Below, in pieces: positions 25,209 to 35,150 of a DNA stretch of 56,244 nucleotides (its first letter is position 1; every line of letters begins with the position of its first letter). The notes below the pieces were generated by a model. That model did no database searches. It was not told where the DNA came from and was given only the letters and a program-made list of their open reading frames with translations. The position numbers were made by a program, and so were the translations under genes. The DNA lies in contig CAWHPS010000029.1 in assembly GCA_963831235.1 (NCBI GenBank), forward strand, positions 1 to 56,244, written 5' to 3'. The DNA comes from CAWHPS01 sp963831235 (lineage in GTDB: Bacteria > Fibrobacterota > OXYB2-FULL-49-7 > JAEUSG01).

Positions 25209-26477
25209 TCACATCTGATTCGTGGTATCTGCCATTGCCCGATTGACCAGGAATAAGGTTTTGCCATGATGAATCCCAAACTTTGGCAGAAAATATGCCT
25301 GTGCGGCTTTCCTATTCCTGATATCATTAAGAATTGCTCCGATGCAGAAATGAGGTTTTATCCGCGCGGAACCAGCTTCAATTTGTTCTCTGGTTTTTAC
25401 ATTATAATCTATTTTAAGAGGGTCTAATGTAATAAAACTGTTTAACAGTGTGAGTAGAACCAATAAACTCATTATTGGAATTGAGGGAAGAACAAAACCA
25501 ATAACAATGGTAATCATAAGAAGTACCGGCAACAAATAAGCAATATCATGTGGTAGCCGGAAGAACAGAAGCTCATAGTAAATAAAGGATAAACTAATGC
25601 CCACACATAAAATAGACACGTTAGAAATTTTGGGTGAATACCGATGTTTTAACAGAAATGTCATAATTAAAATCAGAGGCAGTATGCCAAGAAGCATAAG
25701 ATTTTTATAAACTACCCGACTTAGGATACTAAAAAAAGTGAAATTTCCAGAATCCAGCCGGAAAAAGGATCCAACCATTCCGCCATTGACAACCAGAAAC
25801 ATTTCCTGGCCAGATGCAAACCAGGAAGGCAAATAACAGACTATTGTCATAACGGTAAAAATCATAATGGATACAGTCGCCCTATACCAGGCCTTGCTAT
25901 GATACCCATACAACAGCAATGCAAGCCCAAGCACAGGTGCTATCGTAAGCCGTGAAGCTGCTGCAAACGCAAAAAGACTTGCGGAAGCCAGTGGTTTATT
26001 GGCAAGCATAACACGGATTCCGAGCAGGGCAAAACCCAAACTGTACATATAGTCCATTGAACTTGATGCTGCAATAATCCAGTACGGATTAATTCCTATA
26101 AACAGTGTTAGGGCACCGGAACGTGCCTTACCAAAAAATGGGAGAACCAACATATTGAAACACCAAAGACAAAGCAACGAAAAACCAGCAGTCAACGCAT
26201 TGGAGAGGGGATAACCACCGCAATATGATGCCAGGCCAATGAGAAATTCAGGAATCGGGTATCCAGGGGACCTTGACAATGAATATGAGTGGGTTTCAAG
26301 AAATATTTTCCATGTTGACAGCATGCCGTATGTGTCGAAATCCGTACCGTATCCAAAAGAGCCGAACAGGAGGTAAAGCAAAGCAGGAAATCCTAATACA
26401 AACACAGGCTTTGAAAACAGGGGCTCCAACAAACTAGTCGTTGTCAGCGAAGTTTTATTTTCGTCATGACTATACAT
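25209..26477 (-). CDS. Polytopic membrane protein, probable glycosyltransferase
   Basis: A 422-residue protein with about ten hydrophobic helices. The first loop has TDFDTYGMLSTWKIF then SRSPGYPIPEFLIGLA, a pattern seen in GT-C-like proteins with a DxD-type acidic motif and an RSPGYP segment. The C-terminal tail is short (AYFLPKFGIHHGKTLFLVNR). It is shorter than its two neighbours and lacks a large periplasmic domain. It lies upstream of prfB in the minus direction only by position: prfB ends 26502 and this gene starts at 26477, so they may be cotranscribed with prfB first. Confidence 0.6.
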   Translation of the reverse strand: MYSHDENKTSLTTTSLLEPLFSKPVFVLGFPALLYLLFGSFGYGTDFDTYGMLSTWKIFLETHSYSLSRSPGYPIPEFLIGLASYCGGYPLSNALTAGFSLLCLWCFNMLVLPFFGKARSGALTLFIGINPYWIIAASSSMDYMYSLGFALLGIRVMLANKPLASASLFAFAAASRLTIAPVLGLALLLYGYHSKAWYRATVSIMIFTVMTIVCYLPSWFASGQEMFLVVNGGMVGSFFRLDSGNFTFFSILSRVVYKNLMLLGILPLILIMTFLLKHRYSPKISNVSILCVGISLSFIYYELLFFRLPHDIAYLLPVLLMITIVIGFVLPSIPIMSLLVLLTLLNSFITLDPLKIDYNVKTREQIEAGSARIKPHFCIGAILNDIRNRKAAQAYFLPKFGIHHGKTLFLVNRAMADTTNQM

Positions 26478-26501
26478 ACTTTATGCCTTAAAGTATATGG
26501 T

Positions 26502-27581
26502 TTATCTGGTCAAAAGATATTGGCGTAAAAACTGGTGAATATCACCGTCAAGAACTGCTGCGGTATTGGATGTCTCAAGGTCGGTCCTGTGGTCCTTGAC
26601 CATATTATAGGGATGAAGAACATAAGAACGTATCTGGCTGCCCCATTCGATTTTCTTTTTCTCAACCGCCTTGGAATCGCGCTTCTTTTCCTCTTCTTCC
26701 TTCATATATTGCAGCACTTTGGCTTTTAGGAGCTTGGTGCATATTTCACGGTTCCTTATCTGGGAGCGTTCGGTTTGGCACTGGGCAACAAGGTTTGTTG
26801 GAAGGTGCGTCATACGTACGGCTGAATCGGTTTTATTGATGTGCTGGCCGCCGGCCCCGCTGGACCGATAAGTGTCCACTCTTATGTCTGTGTCTTTAAG
26901 ATCAACATCATCCACTTCCTGGAGAATGGGAATCACGCTTACTGATGCGAATGAGGTATGGCGCCTTGCATTTGAATCAAAGGGGGAGATGCGTACAAGA
27001 CGGTGTACCCCTATCTCGGCTTTCAGGTAGCCGAACGCAAATTCGCCTTTTACTTCAAGGACCGCGGACTTAATTCCGCTTTCTTCACCGGCCAGTATGT
27101 CGATCAAGTGGCTTTCGTATCCCTGCCTTTCAAAATAACGGGTGTACATACGAAGCAGCATGTTTGTCCAGTCCTGGGATTCTGTGCCGCCTGCTCCTGA
27201 ATGGAGTTCAAATATGGCATCAGCGGAATCATCAGGCCCGCCGAGCATTTTCATAAGCTCCAAAGATTCTATTGTCTTCTCAACGGATTTAACAGCTGAT
27301 TCAAGTTCCGTTCTGGTTTCGGCATCGTCACCTTCATCCAGCATCTGGAGGAACATCTGCGCGTCATTAAGGGATTTTTCAGCCTGCCCGAATTTTTCCA
27401 CCCATTTTTTTTCAGTATCAGCTTCCTTCAAAATTACACGGGCCGTTTTATTGTCATCCCAGAAATTCGGTGCAAGAGATTTCTCTTCAAGAACAGCTAT
27501 ACGCGCCTTATGATCGTCAATATGCAGGACCGCGTGTAAATCCTTTAACTTTTTCTGAAATTCTATTATTTGTTCTTTCAT
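26502..27581 (-). CDS. prfB: Peptide chain release factor 2
   Basis: A 359-residue RF2 that recognises UGA and UAA stop codons on the ribosome and triggers peptide release. The recognition motif SPF is in VRISPFDSNARRHTSFA and the catalytic GGQ in SSGAGGQHINKTDSAVRMT. I prefer ATG 27581 (MKEQIIEFQKKLKD); an upstream TTG adds six residues. The frame is continuous at the N-terminus (LHAVLHIDDHKARIAVLEEK), so the programmed +1 frameshift found in many prfB genes is absent. The gene is followed on the same strand by the membrane protein at 25209. A 124-bp palindromic element sits just upstream (27630-27753). Confidence 0.93.
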   Translation of the reverse strand: MKEQIIEFQKKLKDLHAVLHIDDHKARIAVLEEKSLAPNFWDDNKTARVILKEADTEKKWVEKFGQAEKSLNDAQMFLQMLDEGDDAETRTELESAVKSVEKTIESLELMKMLGGPDDSADAIFELHSGAGGTESQDWTNMLLRMYTRYFERQGYESHLIDILAGEESGIKSAVLEVKGEFAFGYLKAEIGVHRLVRISPFDSNARRHTSFASVSVIPILQEVDDVDLKDTDIRVDTYRSSGAGGQHINKTDSAVRMTHLPTNLVAQCQTERSQIRNREICTKLLKAKVLQYMKEEEEKKRDSKAVEKKKIEWGSQIRSYVLHPYNMVKDHRTDLETSNTAAVLDGDIHQFLRQYLLTR

Positions 27582-27629
27582 AAAATATCCATTATGCAAT
27601 AACCATATTTAAAAAAGCTTAGTAAAAAT

Positions 27630-27753
27630 GTAACTGTTCAGGCATCTTCCCGGCCCCTCGATACACCAGCCGGTTGCCGAGTGTCCGCCGTAGGCGGATG
27701 TATCGAGGCACCCGGCTGGCACTCGGGGACCGGCAAGACACCTGAACAGTTAC
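27630..27753. repeat. 124-bp IS66-like palindromic element, copy 2
   Basis: Tips GTAACTGTTCAGG and CCTGAACAGTTAC are perfect inverted repeats. Direct repeats GTAAAAAT (27622-27629 and 27754-27761) flank it. It differs from copy 3 at only two internal positions that I can see. It lies between the divergent prfB and propeller genes, so it separates or carries their promoter regions. Confidence 0.8.
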
Positions 27754-27856
27754 GTAAAAATAGGCTGTCACAGTAAATAAAATCAATAAGAATGCGCGTT
27801 AAATATGATGTCATTTTATCGAAAACGGACTAATAGTTTATTATATTTCTTTTACA

Positions 27857-30459
27857 ATGAAATTATTTTACAGGATATCTTCCATAATTATGGTATGGGC
27901 AGTTTGTGTTTTTGCACTTGATGGAGACTGGCATTTCCTGAATTCCACATCTGATGTCAGGGACATGGATTATTATAATGGCACGCTCTATTGCGCCACA
28001 AGCGGGGGCCTTTTATGCGTTGATGTCAATACAGGGGAGCAGAAGAGGTATACTTTAAGTGACGGCCTCGGCGGAACCGGCATTTCCGTACTTGTTGTTG
28101 ACCATGAAAACGGTAAGGTTTACCTTGGAATGGATAATTTGAATATTACGGTTTATGATCATGGCTCATTCAGGGTATACACGGATTTCAAAAGCGAAGA
28201 GAATGTGATATTCAACAAATTCTATGTTCACAAAGGTACTCTTTTAATCGCAACCAATGAAGGAATCAGTTTTTTTGCTGAAGATGACGGCGCCATGGCC
28301 TTTGGGACATTTAAGATGTTTGGTGATGCCACAAACCCTTATCATGAAGACAAATTTTTTGAAGAGCGCAATATCCGTGATGTTACAGTTGTTAACGATA
28401 CAATTTATATTCTTACCAAATATTTCTGGGCCAAAATGAAGATCGACTGGCGAAAGCCGCTCCTATCCTACAATTCGAGCATTAAAAACCGTTATCCATC
28501 AAGTTGGATCACTAATGCGGCGGAGGGTGACTTTGTTTACCGTATTAATAACAGCGACGGCACTTATGATACTGTAGGATACAATCGTTTTGCAGTAACC
28601 CCGAGTGGAATAAAAGGGCTTACTGATTTCGAGAGTTTTGAAGAAGGTAATGGAGCAGTATTTTCCATGAAAATTATAAATGACAGTTTGTCGAGGCCTA
28701 GAAACATTTTCATTACCTGCGAAGCTCGCGGCCAATCCTCAAGGTTTAACCAGGGTGACACCTTTTCATATCCGCTATTTTATCCTACTTTCATACGTTA
28801 TAACTGTATGGCAATTGATGACCAGGGCCGTATATACATTGGTACAAGCGGCCGCGGTGCATACCGTGCCTCAGACAATAAGAGTTTTTGGAACGGTGAC
28901 GATCAGATTATGAGCGATTTCAAAAAATTATGTACTGATTCCTACGGAAACGTTTATGCATCGAATATTGATAATCCTTCCGCGGAATATTCGAATTCCG
29001 TAAACAGCGGGGAATACAGAAATATTCCAACAACGGAATATGGTCCCGCTTGTTTGCAAGCACTGACACGACAATTTATTACCCCGGGTTAAATGATATT
29101 GTAATAGATGCTCATAATCGTATATTCGGTTCAGTAGCGGAGCGAAAATTCATTAAAATTGGTGATGATCCAAGGACCCCAAATGTTATTCTTATGGAAA
29201 ATCCATTCTTGCAGGAAGTGGTTACAATTGATGGGAAAACGTATGATCCTTTCCATTTTACTGCATCAGAAAGCATTGGTGTTGATGCGGGGCTCTGTCC
29301 AAGTTCCTTGCATATTGATAAGCAGGGATATCTTTACATAGGTCAAAATGTTAAATGGGATTACAGGGGAGGAATAAAAATATACAAGGATTGTTCATGG
29401 TCGTCAAATTCCAGTGCCGGAGGATACCAATTAAACCAGTCGAACTTTAACTACGCAAAAGATGTCTCTGGTTTCAGGCAAATAGGTGTTGTTCTTGAAA
29501 AATATCCGCCACCGGAATACGAACTCATCCGTCCCAGATCAATGGCTGTTGATTACGCCGGAAATATCTGGTGTCTCCGCTTTTCAATCACCCATCCAGA
29601 TTTTGATGTATTCGGACTGACAGGAAAAACTCCGGATACTTTGATATTCGACAAGTCGGAGATAAAGCGGCATATTGTTGATCCGAGATGGCTCGCGGGG
29701 GAAAAGGAAATACCTGAATGCAGGCGCGGTATTGACGCCTATCTTGCAACAAAGACCATGTCAAAAATCAAGGCTGATAATTACGGCAACATCTGGATAG
29801 GTACATCGGCGGGCCTATTTTACTATTCCGAAGGCCAGGATTCGACGATAAATCATATTTCCTATGGAAATGTGTTTGGTTTTTGGCGTTATTTTCTGCC
29901 TGATGTTGGCATAAATGACTTTGATTTTGATTCGCTCAACAATGTGTGGATAGCAACATCCACTATTGGCCTCAAAATGCTTCATTACAGTACTGCAAAA
30001 TATCCAACACTTGACATCAAGCAGGGTACAGGCGATCCCTCAAAAGTTGTTTATACCTCCTACAGCTCATCAAACGGGCTAATTTCAAATAAAGTCCTCT
30101 CGGTTGCTGTTAACGGTAATACAGGGAAGGTTTTTATAGGTTTTGACAATGGCATGCAGATGTTTGAATCGGGCGTGCGTTCTGCCACAAATGTGGCCAA
30201 GGGCTATGCATACCCGGTTCTGGTGCGCGGAAACGAAGGGGTATTGCTTAATACCATGCAGAACGGGTCATCCATAGCGGTTTTCACGCTTTCAGGGAAG
30301 CTTATCATGAGCAAAACACTCCCGAGCCACCAGTCAAGTTACAAGTGGGATACACGAAATCCCATATCAAACAAACTTATATCAACCGGCATATATCTTT
30401 ACCGATACACATCCCCTGCCAACACAACAAAATCAGGCAAGTTCGCTGTCATCCGTTAG
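27857..30459 (+). pseudogene. Secreted beta-propeller protein (PorZ-like), frameshifted near 29045
   Basis: A signal peptide (MKLFYRISSIIMVWAVCVFA) leads into propeller repeats: DMDYYNGTLYCATSGGLLCVDV, KVYLGMDNLNITVYD, GRIYIGTSGRGAYRAS, then after the frame change ADNYGNIWIGTSAGLFYYSEG and NNVWIATSTIGLKML. The last ~75 residues (VFTLSGKLIMSKTLPS, LISTGIYLYRYTSP, GKFAVIR) form a C-terminal sorting-like domain of the type A / FlgD-Ig kind. The layout resembles PorZ of the type IX secretion system. The first frame closes at 29092 and the second is open from before 29050, so one base indel at ~29040-29060 splits a ~866-residue protein. The two halves are otherwise full, suggesting a recent mutation or error. 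Confidence 0.7.
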
Positions 30460-30465
30460 CCCCTC

Positions 30466-31893
30466 ATGGCCATGCTTAAAACCAGGTTCTCATCCGTTCT
30501 GATTTTATATGGTTCAAGCCTGATTATAAACCGTTTTCTGGCAGCGCTTCTTCTGCCGGTGCTTACAAACATCCTTGCGCCGGCTGAATTCGGTTTGTGG
30601 ACCCTTCTGCAGTCACTTTATCTCGTACTTACCACCCTTGCACTTCATGGAATGGATGAAGCTGTAATGAGGTTCACCTCTGTCAAGGGAAATGAGCAGA
30701 AATCCTTTTTTGCGGCTGCTTTATCAGGGGCTTTAATCCTTGCAATAATACTCTCTATTGCAGCTGTTTTACCTATCAAGGGAATATTATCAGGAAATCA
30801 ATTTCTTACCCAATACGGCCTTTTCTTTTCCATCTGGATAATTTCGGATACGCTTTCAATCATTATTCTTGCTTATTACCGATCAACTCTGAAACCTTAC
30901 CGTGTTGCTGTGTTTATTGCATCCCAGAATATTCTCCTTATTTTATTTATATGGTTTTTTATCATCCATTCACAGGGAGGGATGGAAGGGGTGCTTAAAG
31001 GTTATGCCGTATCTTCATTTCTTTCGCTAATGTACTGGGTGCCTCATATTTTCAGGGAAAAGCTTGAGAGTCCTTCTTTTTCGCAGTATCGCATTTTGTT
31101 AAGGTTCGCGGCCCCGCTTATGATCATTAATTTAATGGGGCTGCTTACAAATTATGTTGACCGTTATTTCATTGCTTATTTCCTTGGCAAAACCGCCACT
31201 GGAATTTACAGCGTGAGCTACAAGCTGGGTATGATGACCTATCTATTGCTTTCAGCATTCCGGATGGCGTGGTATCCTAAATTTTACGCGTTATACAATG
31301 ACAACAACAGGGAGCTCTCTTTAAATTATGCAAAAAAAACATTGTCAATCCTGATTATTATTATGGGAACGGCTGCTTTTTTCATCACAATATTTTCAAG
31401 GCAGATTGCGGCATTTCCCGTGCCTCATGGGACTTTTATTGGAAAGGAATACTGGTCGGGCCTTTATATTACCAGCATAGTGGCCCTTGCCTATGTTTTT
31501 GATGCTGCATCCACGCTCCTCGATTCATTCCTTTATTTTGAAAAGAAGACACGGCTCATTCTTATTGCTTCAGGAATAGGACTTTTTACAAACATAATCA
31601 TGAACCTGCTTCTTATACGTCCGCTTGGTCTTTATGGGGCTGCTTTATCAACCCTTCTTTCATATTTGGCCCTGTTTTTTGCAATACAATATATTAATAC
31701 AAATAAGATAAATATTCAAATCCTTTCCGTGAAATCAGTCACCCTAATGATATATTTTATTTTAATTGTCATGGCCGGTCAATTTTTACACAAAACCGGT
31801 ATAAACGTAATTGTTTTTTCGATACATTGCGTTATAATGTTGATTCTATTAAGAATTTGGAAAAATAATGGCGAATACCAATCGAAAGCTTAA
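30466..31893 (+). CDS. Wzx-like polysaccharide flippase
   Basis: A 475-residue inner-membrane protein with about 12-14 helices, of the MATE/MOP type that flips lipid-linked oligosaccharides. It opens with SLIINRFLAALLLPVLTNILAP and EFGLWTLLQSLYLVLTTLALHGMDEAVMRF, the typical start of Polysacc_synt proteins, then RFAAPLMIINLMGLLTNYVDRYFIAYFLG and TGIYSVSYKLGMM. It follows the propeller gene by 6 nt and overlaps the glycosyltransferase by 26 nt, so the three are probably one operon. The flippase and transferase together suggest surface glycan assembly. Confidence 0.85.
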   Translation: MAMLKTRFSSVLILYGSSLIINRFLAALLLPVLTNILAPAEFGLWTLLQSLYLVLTTLALHGMDEAVMRFTSVKGNEQKSFFAAALSGALILAIILSIAAVLPIKGILSGNQFLTQYGLFFSIWIISDTLSIIILAYYRSTLKPYRVAVFIASQNILLILFIWFFIIHSQGGMEGVLKGYAVSSFLSLMYWVPHIFREKLESPSFSQYRILLRFAAPLMIINLMGLLTNYVDRYFIAYFLGKTATGIYSVSYKLGMMTYLLLSAFRMAWYPKFYALYNDNNRELSLNYAKKTLSILIIIMGTAAFFITIFSRQIAAFPVPHGTFIGKEYWSGLYITSIVALAYVFDAASTLLDSFLYFEKKTRLILIASGIGLFTNIIMNLLLIRPLGLYGAALSTLLSYLALFFAIQYINTNKINIQILSVKSVTLMIYFILIVMAGQFLHKTGINVIVFSIHCVIMLILLRIWKNNGEYQSKA

Positions 31894-32983
31894 AATCCTC
31901 TATCTGGCGCCGGCAAACCATACAGGCACACTGGATCAGTTTGTGGAAGAACACAGGAAAAGGGGACACCTTGCTGACTTCGTGACCTTAACGAGTAGCA
32001 TTGAAGGATTCGACAACGGCATTTGTTTTGACATTTGGCCCAATGCCAGGCACAAAAAAGTCAATTTATTCCGTGACCTCATGGTCCCAAACGCGAACAT
32101 GCGGGGTGAACGAAAGCAATTGCCCGGTACCCCGCCGTTTTACAAACCATCTTTTATGCATTCACTTGTCCTTCAGATGCAGGATGCAATCTTTAAAAAG
32201 CGCATAATGTCAACGATAGAGGAGTACGGCCTCCTTGATTATGACATTTATCATCTGGAAGGCGGTATAGACTTTTTCAAGGATTATCGCACAATAAGCA
32301 CGCTTAAAAACAAAGGATGCAAACTTATTGCAAACTATCATGGAAATGATTTCCGTGACCGGGGGGTGCATCCATTGCTTAACAAACTTGTGGACGCGAA
32401 CACAACCTCTGAATGGGACATTTATTTCCGGTATCCTGGATGCCTTTATCTGCACCTGCCAGCAAGGCTTTATAATGGTCCCTCAGTCAACCAGGCAACA
32501 ACCCGTGTAGTTGTTGCCCATATGGTACGCAACGAGACCTTGTTCCATTATAAGGGCACTGCTGATATAATCCGCTCGGCAGAAGAGGCGACAAAGGGGC
32601 GCAACGCGGAATTTCGATTTATTCATAGTCTTTCACATGGTGAAGCTATGGAAAAGATGAAAGACATCAACATTCTTGTTGATCAAATTGGCGGCATGGC
32701 CGGATGGGGCTATGGAATGACAGCAGTTGAGGCATTATCAAGGGGAATAGTCGTATGCGTTGATATACAGAAGGAAATCGAGGGTGTTCTTGCAGGACAT
32801 CCTTTTGTAAACGTTAACCGCAATAACCTTACCAAAGCTCTTATAGGACTTATTGAAGATCATTCAAGACGGATTGAGATTGCAAAACATGGACGCGAAT
32901 GGGTCACGAAAACCCACTCGATAGGCGGCGTGGTTGACAGGTTATATGGAATTTACAGGGAAAAGCTTTGTATTCAGATATGA
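31868..32983 (+). CDS. Glycosyltransferase, GT4-like
   Basis: A 371-residue cytoplasmic protein. The N-terminal half starts KILYLAPANHTGTLDQFVEEH with a nucleotide-sugar-transferase Rossmann layout and has LIANYHGNDFRDRGVHP (acceptor side). The C-terminal half has the GT4-like GEAMEKMKDINILVDQIGG, WGYGMTAVEALSRGIVVCVDI, where the Glu of MTAVEALSRG corresponds to the GT4 EX7E region, though the first Glu of that motif is less clear. The start overlaps the flippase gene by 26 nt with GGAAAAAT upstream. It probably adds a sugar to a lipid-linked precursor that the flippase exports. Confidence 0.75.
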   Translation: MANTNRKLKILYLAPANHTGTLDQFVEEHRKRGHLADFVTLTSSIEGFDNGICFDIWPNARHKKVNLFRDLMVPNANMRGERKQLPGTPPFYKPSFMHSLVLQMQDAIFKKRIMSTIEEYGLLDYDIYHLEGGIDFFKDYRTISTLKNKGCKLIANYHGNDFRDRGVHPLLNKLVDANTTSEWDIYFRYPGCLYLHLPARLYNGPSVNQATTRVVVAHMVRNETLFHYKGTADIIRSAEEATKGRNAEFRFIHSLSHGEAMEKMKDINILVDQIGGMAGWGYGMTAVEALSRGIVVCVDIQKEIEGVLAGHPFVNVNRNNLTKALIGLIEDHSRRIEIAKHGREWVTKTHSIGGVVDRLYGIYREKLCIQI

Positions 32984-32988
32984 ATAAC

Positions 32989-34780
32989 TTATCTGCTTAA
33001 ATAAACATCAAAGTATTTGCTTTCAACATCAAGCTTGGTACATCGGCTTAAAAGGTCAGGAACATAAAAATATAAATCAAGTGGATATGTCTGGGGGACA
33101 AGCTTAAAAGCCAGGGATTCGGTGTTATACCGATCAAGAATAACATAAACCCTTTCCTTGTCCAGAGCTTTGTTTATTTCATTTTGCAGTCTGCTTCTCT
33201 GATCCAAGATATTCATCACGATAAATCCAGTCAACAGGAAAGGGATTCCGGCTATTCATCATCGGATAAATGATGGCATTATTTGGAAGAAGCACAAAAT
33301 GGTCTTTGATTCCCTTGTCGATAAAACTGTTGTAGATGGCAAGGAAATCACGGTAATAATCGTAGGTCACGGGATTCGTGCGAATATTGCCGAATCCTGG
33401 CATAAGTTTTCCGAGTGTGCACGTAAGTTCCTTTGAGGGTCTGTCACGGTAATTGAATTTCTTCTGGTTCCAGAGAGAAAATAGAAAGAGCGCAGTAACA
33501 ACTGCTATCATTAACAGCTGGAACCATAATTTAACGGATCGATCTATGATGCATAGCGATCCTTCCTTGACAAGATAGAAAATGTAATAAAGTAAGGTTA
33601 CAAGAAGCAGCCCTGTCACAAACAGCGGGGAATTAACGCCGAGGGAAAATGATGATGCCCAGGCGAGAACAATAATGAAGGTCACTGTAAGGGATATTCT
33701 GAAAGGTATCTTGATAAAATAGGCAGAACCAGCATAAAGGCAGAGCAACATCCAAAACAGTTCAAACGGCACGATAAGATAGTCACGTTCATATAAGATA
33801 GTGAATGAGGTGTACACCGCATATCCCAAATAGATTGAAAGTATGCCGATAAGCATGACCTTTAATAAGGGTTTGCCGGAAACATCCTTGGTTTCTATTA
33901 GCGGCCTTCCTTTTATTCGGCATATCCATAAGTAAAAGACAGCAGCAAGAATCCATGCATTAAGCATGAATACCTTGGAATTAAAGAAGGTGCGTAGGAA
34001 AGGATAGATCCCAAGGGAAACATATTCATGGCGACCCAGCATTTGGAGCAAAAACTCCTTAAGGACTCCGAAATGCAGTACCATTCCAAGATAAACAATG
34101 AGAGGGAGCAGTCCTGATAAAATAATGCATACAAGTTTCCCAAACTTTGCGATTCGCCTTAACGAAAATGCCGCTATTATTATGGTAAAAAGCGTTATTA
34201 TAATAAAATTCTGTTTGCATAAAGGAGCCAGGGATGAAATAAAGATCGCAACAAATGATAACCCCAGGGACTTTTCCTTACCTGAAACACCTGAAACCGC
34301 AAAAAACAGGAATATAAAACTCAGGATGGAAAGAAGTATGCCGTCAATGGTCGTCCATGGGTAGAACATGAATACGTTTAGATTAATGGTAAATGCTGCA
34401 ATCCCAGTTAAAATGAAATAGATAAAAACATTTATATTCCTGAAAAAAGTAAAAGAAAAGGCAAGCCAGAGCAGCCAGGCAAATATAAAAGAATATAAAA
34501 AGAATTCAACCAGGGAAAATAGCCGCCCGCTTACTTCGAGAGGGAGGGGGCTCTTGAAATTGATGGTATGAATCAACCCGGATAAACAAGGACGAATTGA
34601 AATGAAATCACGGTGGGGTATTTCTCCATTAAGGAGTCTAAAGGACTGGGCCAGAACAACACCATCATCAGTGGGATTAAACCCTTCTTCAGAAATATAA
34701 TTTAACCGGATGAATATGATGGAAATCAGCAAAGCACAAAGAAAGCCGCCAAGGAAAAATACACTGTTTCTTGATATCAA
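32989..34780 (-). pseudogene. Polytopic GT-C-type glycosyltransferase-like protein, frameshifted near 33190
   Basis: The main frame (34780 to 33179) encodes about 12 hydrophobic helices and opens with ILFLNYIS-like segments and NPTDDGVVLAQSFRLLNGEI then PHRDFISIRP, an acidic-pair loop typical of GT-C proteins. The frame ends after DWIYRDEYLGSEKQTAK. The downstream frame resumes as NEINKALDKERVYVILDRYN, FKLVPQTYPLDLYFYVPDLL and stops at 32989, which looks like the missing periplasmic tail. One indel at about 33190-33230 joins them into ~595 residues. Convergent with the GT4 gene (6 nt apart). Confidence 0.7.
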
Positions 34781-34960
34781 CTTGTTTCTCTTGTTTTAAC
34801 AAAGATTTTAAGATTAATATAAAATAATCTAATTTCCAGGGTTTCATCCAGTATGAAATTTAAAAGCAGGTAAAAAAATCCAATTTAGCGCTTTAGCTAT
34901 CGTTGTATCGCTTTGTTAATCGCTATATTTTTCAGGAAATCGGAACTGGCGCCTGAATAG

Positions 34961-34999
34961 TTAAATAAACGGGTTTGTATCAACAAAGACTTGAGACAC
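34961..34999 (-). pseudogene. VapC-type PIN toxin start, truncated
   Basis: On the minus strand GTG at 34999 gives VSQVFVDTNPFI and then a stop at 34961. The opening xxxVFVDTNxFI is the usual start of a PIN-domain RNase toxin with its first catalytic Asp. The rest of the gene is gone. What follows, TAACTATTCAGGCGCC, resembles an IS66-type end (compare the 124-bp palindromes). Joining this start to the antitoxin gene at 35643 by removing the 35012-35695 element plus one 9-bp repeat gives a normal overlapping vapBC pair. The 34781-34960 stretch has no gene I can call; it is AT-rich and may be what is left of that IS66-like end. Confidence 0.65.
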
Positions 35000-35060
35000 G
35001 ATATAGATCTCCTCAACTATCCCCAGTTTTGAATTCTCGAAAGAAGAAATCATCCGGAAG

Positions 35061-35099
35061 CTTTTGACGTCCGGCGGCACGGGGGCCGCCGGCTAATCA
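35061..35099. repeat. Outer REP palindrome, left (mirror copy at 35611-35649)
   Basis: A GC-rich palindrome CCGGCGGC...GCCGCCGG (35071-35092) with flanks CTTTTGACGT and CTAATCA. The mirror copy lies just after the RAYT stop, and the two 39-bp units differ at one position. Palindromes on both sides of a RAYT gene are the usual REP arrangement. Confidence 0.75.
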
Positions 35100-35120
35100 T
35101 ATAAATATATTATTTTATAT

Positions 35121-35144
35121 CTCCGGGCCAGAGGCGGCCCGGAG
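35121..35144. repeat. Inner REP palindrome, left (mirror-type copy at 35570-35589)
   Basis: CTCCGGGCC and GGCCCGGAG around AGAGGC. The 35570-35589 hairpin read on the other strand is CGAGGCC, AGAGGC, GGCCTCG: the same GGCC-loop-GGCC core, with outer stem pairs changed on both sides so pairing is kept. The second hairpin is inside the end of the RAYT gene. Confidence 0.65.
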
Positions 35145-35150
35145 ATAATT

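Noticed and set aside
26502..27599. A programmed frameshift in prfB
   Set aside because: The reading frame is continuous through the usual frameshift region.
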